From the NCBI GenBank assembly GCA_025454675.1, contig JALONZ010000221.1, forward strand, positions 1 to 5,041: a DNA stretch of 5,041 nt, written 5' to 3'. Shown here piece after piece: positions 1-5,041 of this stretch (position 1 is its first letter; each line of letters begins with the position of its first letter). Origin of the DNA: Anaerolineae bacterium. GTDB taxonomy: Bacteria > Chloroflexota > Anaerolineae > Aggregatilineales > Phototrophicaceae. Below the pieces are notes generated by a model. It worked only from the letters and a program-made list of their open reading frames with translations. It was not told where the DNA came from and made no database searches. Position numbers and translations under genes: made by a program.

Positions 1-810
1 ATAGCGTACACTCGCATGGGCGCGGCTCACCCGCGGCACAATTACAGGTGATGTATTGACAATCAAAAAGCGCCCCTCTTTGGTGATGCGCTGGGTTTGA
101 GCGAAGATATCCGTCAAAAAATCCAGATAGGCGTTATAACTAGGATAAATCGCATAATCCCGCGCATTATAATAGGGTGGGGATGTAAAGGTGAGGTGGA
201 TAGCTTCATCGGGGATATGAGGTAATACTTCACGAACATCGCCTAAAACGGCTAAATTGTGCATCCATGTGGGGGATTCAGTATGTGGGATAGCCGATTT
301 TGAGGATGTCTGCCCCAATTCCTTGCTCACAAATGCGCTCACCGTCTCATTGGGGTGATTGCATAACAGACGTAATTTCTCCATGACTTGTGCTTGTGAT
401 TTGAAAATGACCAGTCCTCGCACCGCTTGTAATACAATTTTAGGGTCGGTATCATCGCAAAAAGATAAGAGAATCGGCATACACCGCGCATCGCGCAAGC
501 GCCCAATGGCAGAAACGGCTTCTCGGCGTACCAGCGAATCAGCATCATGAACCGCGCTATGATGAAATTGGTCAAGATAACTAAAATGCGTTAATTTGCC
601 CAAATTTTTAATCGCCCATTGCCGAACATCACGATTTTCGTATGTGAGCAATGGCAGTAAAACACCCCCATCAAAATCGGTGGGCAAATGCCCTAAATTT
701 TCAAGAATATGAATCAAATCTCGCGCCGATTGATTGGGTTTGAGTGCTTCATAAATGGGATTGAGGTCGGTTATTTTATACTGTTCGATTTGGGCTTTGG
801 TTAATGGCAC
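1..810 (-). CDS. HEAT-repeat / TSPPY-motif DNA methyltransferase fusion, C-terminus cut by window edge
   Basis: The gene reads open from a GTG at 810 to the left edge, giving 270 residues with no stop, so the 3' part is missing. Residues ~38-170 read as about four HEAT-like helical pairs, with typical second-helix cores: DVRQWAIKNL (61-70), VRREAVSAIGRL (94-105), DPKIVLQAVRGL (122-133) and NETVSAFVSKEL near 155-165. A linker follows, then LGDVREVLPHIPDEAIHLTF (189-208), leading into catalytic motif IV TSPPY (209-213) and NTSPVIVPR (252-260). TSPPY with an upstream GD-V-x-E-x-L strand is typical of the N6_N4_Mtase family (N4-cytosine or N6-adenine, SAM-dependent). The order fits the beta class, in which the SAM-binding FxGxG motif comes later; here it would lie outside the window. 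The start is GTG because GGAG sits 8 nt upstream, an in-frame TAA lies ~30 nt upstream, and no in-frame ATG intervenes. Target sequence and any partner restriction enzyme cannot be read from this fragment. The methyltransferase call is firm; the HEAT call rests on pattern. Confidence 0.88.
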   Translation of the reverse strand, partial: MPLTKAQIEQYKITDLNPIYEALKPNQSARDLIHILENLGHLPTDFDGGVLLPLLTYENRDVRQWAIKNLGKLTHFSYLDQFHHSAVHDADSLVRREAVSAIGRLRDARCMPILLSFCDDTDPKIVLQAVRGLVIFKSQAQVMEKLRLLCNHPNETVSAFVSKELGQTSSKSAIPHTESPTWMHNLAVLGDVREVLPHIPDEAIHLTFTSPPYYNARDYAIYPSYNAYLDFLTDIFAQTQRITKEGRFLIVNTSPVIVPRVSRAHASVRY

Positions 811-818
811 AATAAATT

Positions 819-822
819 CTCC
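819..822 (-). promoter_or_regulatory. Shine-Dalgarno GGAG that fixes the GTG start of the methyltransferase
   Basis: GGAG on the minus strand lies 8 nt before the GTG at 810-808. The frame upstream holds a TAA and no ATG, so this site decides a non-ATG start. Confidence 0.65.
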
Positions 823-836
823 GTATGATTGACCAT

Positions 837-865
837 ATTATGCCATGTAGCCCAATTATCGTAAA
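837..865 (-). promoter_or_regulatory. Candidate sigma70-type promoter for the methyltransferase
   Basis: On the minus strand, TTTACG (865-860) and CATAAT (842-837) are separated by exactly 17 nt. They match the -35 consensus at 4 of 6 positions and the -10 at 5 of 6. Transcription would begin near 830, leaving a ~20-nt leader that contains the GGAG site. The promoter sits in the 59-bp gap after the GT87 stop, where no terminator hairpin is visible, so read-through from the upstream operon remains possible. Assigned by consensus matching only. Confidence 0.4.
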
Positions 866-869
866 CCGT

Positions 870-2087
870 TCATCGTTTCGCCTGCTTATACACCAGCATT
901 CCCCATAGCGTATAGGTGGCATAAAAGCCGATGGAATAGGTAGACCACCACGGCAAGCGTGTCTCGCCCAAGTCAATAATGAGGGGCAAATACATCGCCA
1001 ACATCGCAACCGCGACCACCAATATCCACATATCGCGCCCTTTGCTATACCGAAACGCCATCCAAAACGCCAAAAAGTAGGGTGGCATCCCCGTTATCCA
1101 CAAGGTATATCCCACCAACAACGCCATCATAATCACCGCACCATATGCCAAATCGAAATTGCGGTCTGGTGTATCAGAACGGCGCATCAGCACCAGTGCA
1201 TAGGTTACGCCAACGGTGAGCAACATCAGCCCATAACGGGTGAGTTGGAACAGCGTATTATCAATCACCAATGGATACAGGCGTGGATGGTCAACGAATA
1301 ATTTGCCTGTGAAGCCCGCAATAGATGAATTTTGGAACATGCCCGCCGTTTGCCCCTGTGTGAATAGCGTGAGCAATACCGAAAATGATTGAATCATCAT
1401 ATCCAAACCCGATATCAGGATTTGCAATACCCCCAAGCCAACCCCAACCACAATCACCCCGCGCATTACGCGCCAATCACGCCGTAGGATGAAAAATAGC
1501 ACGATGAAAACAGGGAATACTTTTATCCAACACGCCAATGCAAGCCATCCCCCCGCGCGGAAATGCTTCCCTTTGCCATAATCGCGCCATGTGAGCATAA
1601 ATAAAAAGGTGAGCATGATGGTGATTTGCCCGATATACAGCGTGTGCGTAATCGGGATGAATAACACAGGGAACGCCCATAACCAGATGTGATATTTCGG
1701 TTGGGTATGTTGGCGCATGATTTGAATAATGCCTATCAGACAGGCGATATTCAGCATATACCACAGCGCCGCCGTGTTCGGCTCGCCGATTGTCCCTACA
1801 AATGGTGCTAGGGCTTGCGCCAACAGGGGCGGATATAAGTAGAGGTGTCTTTGGGCAAAATCTTCATCATAGGGTGAACGCCCATCCACAAGGGCTTGTG
1901 CGCCTTTGGCATAGGCGAAATAATCATAGCGCCCATGTGATTCGGTGTTGGTATCATTATAACTGCCGTCATCATTGGTGTTGCCATACATGAACAACAC
2001 CCAATTCATGATAACTAGCACTGCCCACCCCAAAATGACCATTCCCCACCAAATGCGCCGTATGCCTTTACGATTCCAGTTCATCAT
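870..2087 (-). CDS. GT87 family (DUF2029) integral-membrane glycosyltransferase
   Basis: The protein has 405 residues and resembles the GT87 (PF09594) group, which uses polyprenyl-phosphate sugars as donors; mycobacterial PimE is the known example. About ten hydrophobic segments are visible, near residues 13-33, 106-124, 134-152, 154-167, 180-201, 208-228, 286-301, 314-333, 353-371 and 384-400. Family landmarks appear in order: DYFAYAKGAQALVDGRSPYD (55-74) in the first extracytoplasmic loop, where D55 is the candidate catalytic acid by analogy with PimE; then YPPL (85-88), IGQ (152-154), WIKVFP (187-192) and NSSIAG (253-258). The acceptor is unknown; a cell-envelope lipid or glycan is likely. 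The ORF opens with two consecutive ATGs (2087 and 2084). The upstream AAGGGG is 3 nt from the first and 6 nt from the second, so 2084 may be the real start, one residue shorter. The start lies inside the 3' end of the preceding ParB-like gene (20-bp overlap), which indicates an operon with translational coupling. Confidence 0.85.
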   Translation of the reverse strand: MMNWNRKGIRRIWWGMVILGWAVLVIMNWVLFMYGNTNDDGSYNDTNTESHGRYDYFAYAKGAQALVDGRSPYDEDFAQRHLYLYPPLLAQALAPFVGTIGEPNTAALWYMLNIACLIGIIQIMRQHTQPKYHIWLWAFPVLFIPITHTLYIGQITIMLTFLFMLTWRDYGKGKHFRAGGWLALACWIKVFPVFIVLFFILRRDWRVMRGVIVVGVGLGVLQILISGLDMMIQSFSVLLTLFTQGQTAGMFQNSSIAGFTGKLFVDHPRLYPLVIDNTLFQLTRYGLMLLTVGVTYALVLMRRSDTPDRNFDLAYGAVIMMALLVGYTLWITGMPPYFLAFWMAFRYSKGRDMWILVVAVAMLAMYLPLIIDLGETRLPWWSTYSIGFYATYTLWGMLVYKQAKR

Positions 2088-3093
2088 CTGCCCCTTGTCC
2101 GTTGTTTAGGTTATTCAGCAAGTCTTCCTCATCTTTTTTCAGTTGAACCGCCCGCATAATTTGCGTGCGCGATAAAATCACGGAAGAATCTCTTTCTTGG
2201 CGTAATTCATCGGGGATGGGGATATTGCGTTTTTCGAGGAAATCTTCAATGGCATCGCTGATGGTGCGCGATGGTGAATAATCTCCCATTTGTTCGCGCA
2301 AATCACGCAGATGGTCAACTAACCACAGGTATAAATCGGCTTCGGTACGTCCGCCTAAAATATCGGTCATCTCATATTTGCGGATGAGGGTGATGGCAGG
2401 GCGGTAAGCGTTATCATACCAATGCGCGGCGGCGGTGGTCAGGTCAATATCTTGATTTTGCTCATGCGATAGCAACGCCTGATATAAAAAGATGTGTCCC
2501 AATAAATCGGCATAGCGCGACCGCTCGCTCAGTTGCATGGATTGATGATGATGACGGGTTTTTGTCAAGTTGGTCTCTTCTAAGAAGGCGGCATACGCGG
2601 CGGCATCTTCAATTTCAGAAGGCGACATATCAGGACGCAAATCAATGGTGGTGGGCAACTCGGTGACATGGGCTTGAATCGTCTTTGCCCCAATCTGACG
2701 CGCCACCGATACCCGATGATTGCCATCGCGCACAAAATATAAATCATCCACCTTATACACTTCAATCGGTGGCAAACCTGTTAAGCTATTCGCTTGGGCA
2801 TAAACCCGACTCCAGCGTTCTTGCAAGCCCGCATTTTTGGGCAAAAAGTCGCGCGTGAACTCCCGATAGCGCCCCACACTGCCCACAATTTGGTCTACGG
2901 GAATATCTTGCAAGCCTTTATAACTTTCTTCACGCAATCTTAACCGACTGCGAATATCATCAAAGCTCAATAACTCCATCGGCTTACCGCGAATGAAGTT
3001 AATCATCTCTTTCCAGAAGGCACGCGCCCGCGCACTATTGAAGCGGTTTTTGCCCTCTATTATATTCATCTTAAAACTATGTTCATCGGACAT
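2068..3093 (-). CDS. ParB/sulfiredoxin-fold domain protein of unknown function
   Basis: The protein has 341 residues, is soluble, and shows no signal peptide or membrane segment. Residues ~60-145 look like a ParB N-terminal (ParB/Srx-like) domain: LQDIPVDQIVGSVGR (61-75) is the usual opening strand, and VRDGNHRVSVARQIGAKTI (121-139) is the D-G-x-H-R box that in this superfamily contacts nucleotide phosphates. The rest is mostly helical. It includes a second conserved-looking block, GGRTEADLYLWLVDH (247-261), and an acidic, Asn-rich tail (~320-341). No helix-turn-helix of the Spo0J/Noc kind is evident after the ParB box and no parA is nearby, so chromosome partitioning is unlikely. The superfamily also contains kinases and CTP switches, so an enzymatic or regulatory role is possible. 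The ATG is supported by AAAGGCGG at 3107-3100, 6 nt upstream. It is the first gene of a pair with the GT87 gene, overlapping it by 20 bp. The fold assignment is fairly secure; the function is not known. Confidence 0.75.
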   Translation of the reverse strand: MSDEHSFKMNIIEGKNRFNSARARAFWKEMINFIRGKPMELLSFDDIRSRLRLREESYKGLQDIPVDQIVGSVGRYREFTRDFLPKNAGLQERWSRVYAQANSLTGLPPIEVYKVDDLYFVRDGNHRVSVARQIGAKTIQAHVTELPTTIDLRPDMSPSEIEDAAAYAAFLEETNLTKTRHHHQSMQLSERSRYADLLGHIFLYQALLSHEQNQDIDLTTAAAHWYDNAYRPAITLIRKYEMTDILGGRTEADLYLWLVDHLRDLREQMGDYSPSRTISDAIEDFLEKRNIPIPDELRQERDSSVILSRTQIMRAVQLKKDEEDLLNNLNNGQGADDELES

Positions 3094-3118
3094 GGCTTAC
3101 CGCCTTTCCATTAGGAGA

Positions 3119-3127
3119 ATTCAATTG
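3119..3127. repeat. ATTCAATTG direct repeat, copy 1 (possible operator half)
   Basis: ATTCAATTG occurs here and again at 3161-3169. The start-to-start distance is 42 bp, about four helical turns. This copy lacks the last three bases needed to complete the 12-bp palindrome seen in copy 2, and its end overlaps the long palindrome at 3125. Confidence 0.45.
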
Positions 3128-3151
3128 GCATAATGACCATCATGATGCCAA
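3125..3151. promoter_or_regulatory. 27-bp imperfect palindrome in the divergent control region, candidate operator
   Basis: TTGGCAT at 3125-3131 is mirrored by ATGCCAA at 3145-3151. Inside it, ATGA (3133-3136) pairs with TCAT (3140-3143), leaving a 3-nt centre and one mismatch per arm: 11 pairs of a possible 12 around the loop. It lies just downstream of the predicted start site of the ParB-like gene, so it could be a repressor operator or a hairpin in that mRNA's leader. There is no T-run, which argues against a terminator. Confidence 0.5.
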
Positions 3152-3160
3152 CTCATATTG

Positions 3161-3172
3161 ATTCAATTGAAT
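3161..3172. promoter_or_regulatory. 12-bp perfect palindrome ATTCAATTGAAT, candidate operator
   Basis: A perfect dyad that overlaps the TATAAT box of the leftward promoter by two bases and covers its expected transcription start. Its first nine bases repeat at 3119-3127. A protein bound here would block RNA polymerase for the ParB-like/GT87 operon. It also lies at the candidate -35 region for surE. Confidence 0.45.
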
Positions 3173-3195
3173 TATAACGGAAATCAGTTTAACAT
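3167..3195 (+). promoter_or_regulatory. Weak candidate promoter for surE
   Basis: TTGAAT (3167-3172) and TAACAT (3190-3195) are separated by 17 nt, each matching 4 of 6 consensus bases. Transcription would start near 3202, giving a ~45-nt leader. Other AT-rich hexamers nearby (for example GATAAA at 3211) could serve equally well. Confidence 0.25.
3171..3176 (-). promoter_or_regulatory. -10 box of the ParB-like/GT87 operon promoter
   Basis: Read on the minus strand this is TATAAT, a full match to the sigma70 -10 consensus, 78 nt before the ATG at 3093. No good -35 hexamer is found at 16-18 nt spacing (2 of 6 matches at best), and there is no extended TGn. If it is a promoter, it either depends on an activator or uses a different sigma recognition. 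Confidence 0.4.
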
Positions 3196-3233
3196 TTATC
3201 GGTAAATCTTGATAAATTACAAAACTCAACATT

Positions 3234-3237
3234 GGAG
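3234..3237 (+). promoter_or_regulatory. Shine-Dalgarno GGAG that fixes the surE start at 3247
   Basis: GGAG lies 9 nt before the ATG at 3247. An in-frame TTG at 3232 would add five residues (MEKWI) but would place this GGAG inside the coding sequence, with only A/C-rich sequence upstream of it. Confidence 0.7.
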
Positions 3238-3246
3238 AAATGGATT

Positions 3247-3999
3247 ATGAGTTATATTTTAGTCACAAATGATGATGGTGTCCATGCACCCGGTATTTTG
3301 GCATTGACACAAGCCATGCGAAAATTCGGCGATGTGAAGGTGGTCGCGCCAACATTCAATCAAAGTGCCAGTGGGCATAAAAAGACCCTGTTCACAAACA
3401 TCCCCTACGAAAAAACCAAATTAGCAGATGGTACAGACGCATTGTCTATAACGGGTTCACCTGCCGATTGTATTGCACTATCCGCACTTGGTGCGATGCC
3501 GTGGCCCCCACGCCTGATTGTGTCGGGTATTAATCGCGGTCCCAATATGGGACAAGATATTACCTATAGTGGCACCGTCACCGCCGCCTTAGAAGGGGCA
3601 TTACATGGGGTGCGTGCGATTGCCTTTTCATTGGATAATCACAATGCGAATGCGGTTGAAGATTATCAACTGGGCGCACAAGTGGCGCAACGAGTGGTTG
3701 AATGGGTATTTCGGCGCGATTTTCCGTTGCACACCATCCTCAATGTGAATATCCCCGCAGGCGACACCGCCAAAGGCATTCGTGTCACACGGCAAGGCAT
3801 CCGCGAATATTTGGATGCACTAGAAGATGATGGCAAGGTCTATCGCATTGTCGGCGACCCACCGGCTGGTCGGTTAGATGAAGTCGGGACGGATATGTGG
3901 GCGATTCATAACGGTTATGTCAGCCTCACACCCATTCATCTGGATTTGACCGCGCATCACTTCATGGCAGAATTATTCGCTTGGGATATTTCCCTCTAA
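3247..3999 (+). CDS. surE: 5'/3'-nucleotidase SurE
   Basis: The protein has 250 residues, the usual length for SurE, a metal-dependent cytoplasmic phosphatase that removes phosphate from nucleoside 5'- and 3'-monophosphates. The order of motifs is canonical: ILVTNDDGVHAPGI (4-17) with metal ligands D9 and D10; QSASGHKKT (39-47) with S40 as the third ligand; GSPADC (70-75); and SGINRGPNMGQDITYSGT (93-110) with N96 as the fourth ligand (ligands by alignment to E. coli SurE D8, D9, S39, N92). NVNIPAG (166-172), GIRVTRQGIREY (177-188) and YVSLTPIHLDLT (224-235) complete the C-terminal part, so the enzyme appears intact. The start at 3247 was chosen because it begins MSYILVTNDDG, as most SurE proteins do, and has GGAG 9 nt before it. 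It stands alone on its strand with no pcm or rpoS neighbour as in enterobacteria. Its 3' end overlaps the convergent DUF3352-like gene by 27 bp. Confidence 0.96.
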   Translation: MSYILVTNDDGVHAPGILALTQAMRKFGDVKVVAPTFNQSASGHKKTLFTNIPYEKTKLADGTDALSITGSPADCIALSALGAMPWPPRLIVSGINRGPNMGQDITYSGTVTAALEGALHGVRAIAFSLDNHNANAVEDYQLGAQVAQRVVEWVFRRDFPLHTILNVNIPAGDTAKGIRVTRQGIREYLDALEDDGKVYRIVGDPPAGRLDEVGTDMWAIHNGYVSLTPIHLDLTAHHFMAELFAWDISL

Positions 4000-5041
4000 C
4001 ACATTGATTTGTGCCACATAACGCAAAATAATATCACCCCCTTCGCCCGCTTTTGCCGATAAACTCATGGCGGGGAATAATTGGGCGAATGCGGTTTGAT
4101 AGGTTGCTAATCCCTCTGGTGTCAGATTTTCGCCAAAGAAAAATTGTCTAACAGGTTGAATGAGCAAGGCAAAAATCAATCCGACCTCACCAACCGCATC
4201 CCCATTCAGATATAACGCCACTTTGGGGGCAGGTAAAAAGGTTGGTATGAGGCGCGGAATTGCCCATAAATAGCCGTCATGACGGGTGAGTAAATCTTGT
4301 GCCGCGGAGGGTGTTGCGATGAAAAATAGCGCATCATTTGCGCCAATGGCGATTTCTGTGGGCAAAAAAGAGTTTGTTGCGGGTAGGGTGATGAAAATCA
4401 CATCCGCATCACTCATCCGTGTGCGATGCAGGTCGAAGGTGGGTTCTGTACCCCAATATAACTGCGCCGCATCACCCAGCAATGTCACCAACCTCGCCGA
4501 ATTGTCGGGGGATGTGGTTTTGATAACCATCCCCAAATATAATGGCGCGTTACTTGGGGTATCGGTTAGCGCATAGGGGTCAAAATCGCCCCACAGCACA
4601 TAATCCCCTGTCGTCCACGATAAAATATCGGCTTGCAAATCGGCTTGGAGCAACACGCGCGTAAATTGGGAAAAATCGCGCATGATGAGTTCTGGTGTGT
4701 CGGATGCGCTGATGGATGCGAGGATGGCGGATGCACTTTCGACCAGATTGGTCAAATCGGTGGTATGCAAAAAGAATTTGGCTTGTGGTGGGATAAATTC
4801 CCAAAATGAGGGATGAATGGGGGCATCGGTTTGGGCTTGTGGGGCATCGCGCCGTTGTATCACATCCAATGTGAGGGCATCCTCCGCCAATTTGACCCCG
4901 ACCATGCCCGCGCCTGTGGTGGCATCGCTCACCCCAAACGCTCCCAACACACGCAAGGCAATCGCATCCTGAATCAATGGCAAGGATAGGGCTGGTGTGT
5001 TGAAATATGCCCAAATGTCATAATCTGCATTCGGCAACTGG
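3973..5041 (-). CDS. DUF3352-like protein, N-terminus cut by window edge
   Basis: The frame is open to the right edge. The apparent start near 5037 is only a TTG inside a longer frame (the preceding codon reads Gln), so the protein continues beyond the window and a signal peptide or membrane anchor, if present, is out of sight. About 355 residues are visible. They resemble DUF3352 (PF11832) proteins: an LPNADYDIWAYFNTPAL opening like the common 'LPADT..Y..D' start; a repeated pattern of Ala/Leu-rich alpha-beta units such as LYLGMVIKTTSPDNSARLV; ALFFIATPSAAQDLL; and an Ile/Pro-rich segment ending in VALYLNGDAV. No catalytic motif or Cys pair stands out. The function of the family is unknown; many members are predicted to be exported. 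The stop (TAA, 3975-3973) lies inside the end of surE on the other strand. The family call is by overall pattern and moderately sure; the coding call is firm. Confidence 0.65.
   Translation of the reverse strand, partial: QLPNADYDIWAYFNTPALSLPLIQDAIALRVLGAFGVSDATTGAGMVGVKLAEDALTLDVIQRRDAPQAQTDAPIHPSFWEFIPPQAKFFLHTTDLTNLVESASAILASISASDTPELIMRDFSQFTRVLLQADLQADILSWTTGDYVLWGDFDPYALTDTPSNAPLYLGMVIKTTSPDNSARLVTLLGDAAQLYWGTEPTFDLHRTRMSDADVIFITLPATNSFLPTEIAIGANDALFFIATPSAAQDLLTRHDGYLWAIPRLIPTFLPAPKVALYLNGDAVGEVGLIFALLIQPVRQFFFGENLTPEGLATYQTAFAQLFPAMSLSAKAGEGGDIILRYVAQINVLEGNIPSE

Noticed and set aside
339..575. A 78-codon minus-strand open frame, and a 63-codon plus-strand frame at 359-550
   Set aside because: Both overlap the HEAT part of the methyltransferase, whose own frame is continuous and gives recognisable repeats and motifs.
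811..869. A terminator between the GT87 gene and the methyltransferase
   Set aside because: No stem-loop with a T-tract can be formed; only a promoter-like pair of hexamers is seen.
1291..1993. Several 60-95-codon frames on both strands
   Set aside because: They are shadows inside the GT87 gene, with no membrane pattern or motif of their own.
3125..3151. The long palindrome as an intrinsic terminator
   Set aside because: There is no T-run on either strand, and it sits between two divergent genes where no transcript should end.
3232..3246. TTG start for surE adding MEKWI
   Set aside because: The GGAG Shine-Dalgarno would be inside the coding region. The ATG at 3247 has correct spacing and yields the standard SurE N-terminus.
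4702..4734. Repeated GGATGC-like units
   Set aside because: The spacing is irregular and the stretch encodes an Ala/Ser/Ile-rich helix in the DUF3352-like protein. It is codon repetition rather than a DNA repeat array.
4580..5014. A 144-codon minus-strand open frame
   Set aside because: It lies in another frame fully inside the DUF3352-like gene. Its Cys/His/Arg-rich, low-complexity protein shows no family pattern and there is no supporting Shine-Dalgarno site.

Overview
The window carries five protein-coding genes and no RNA genes, CRISPR array or insertion sequence. Four genes lie on the minus strand and one (surE) on the plus strand. Two genes run off the window: a DNA methyltransferase at the left edge, which lacks its C-terminus, and a DUF3352-like protein at the right edge, which lacks its N-terminus. 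The gene mix is a GT87 polyprenyl-sugar glycosyltransferase, a ParB/sulfiredoxin-fold protein with a GRTEADLYLW box, SurE and a DUF3352-like protein. Together with roughly balanced base composition, this suggests an environmental bacterium, possibly Chloroflexota (Anaerolineae-like). That assignment is inference from family content only; there is no rRNA or other phylogenetic marker here.

Layout, left to right. Positions 1-810 (minus) hold a methyltransferase whose first ~170 residues are HEAT-like repeats, followed by a TSPPY catalytic motif. It starts at a GTG behind a GGAG Shine-Dalgarno and probably has its own promoter in the 59-bp gap. Positions 870-2087 (minus) hold a GT87 multi-membrane-spanning glycosyltransferase. 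Its start overlaps by 20 bp the end of the ParB-like gene at 2068-3093 (minus), so these two are very likely co-transcribed and translationally coupled. The 3094-3246 gap is a divergent control region. It contains a perfect TATAAT box facing the ParB-like gene, a 27-bp imperfect palindrome and a 12-bp perfect palindrome whose 9-bp core recurs 42 bp away. surE follows on the plus strand at 3247-3999. It converges with the DUF3352-like gene (3973-5041, minus), and the two 3' ends overlap by 27 bp.

The genes do not form one recognisable pathway. SurE is a housekeeping nucleotidase, GT87 works on envelope glycans or glycolipids, the ParB-fold protein is uncharacterised, and the methyltransferase modifies DNA. 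The points most worth following up are the HEAT-methyltransferase fusion, the total absence of GATC in 5 kb (with GGCC nearly absent), and the palindrome-rich divergent promoter.
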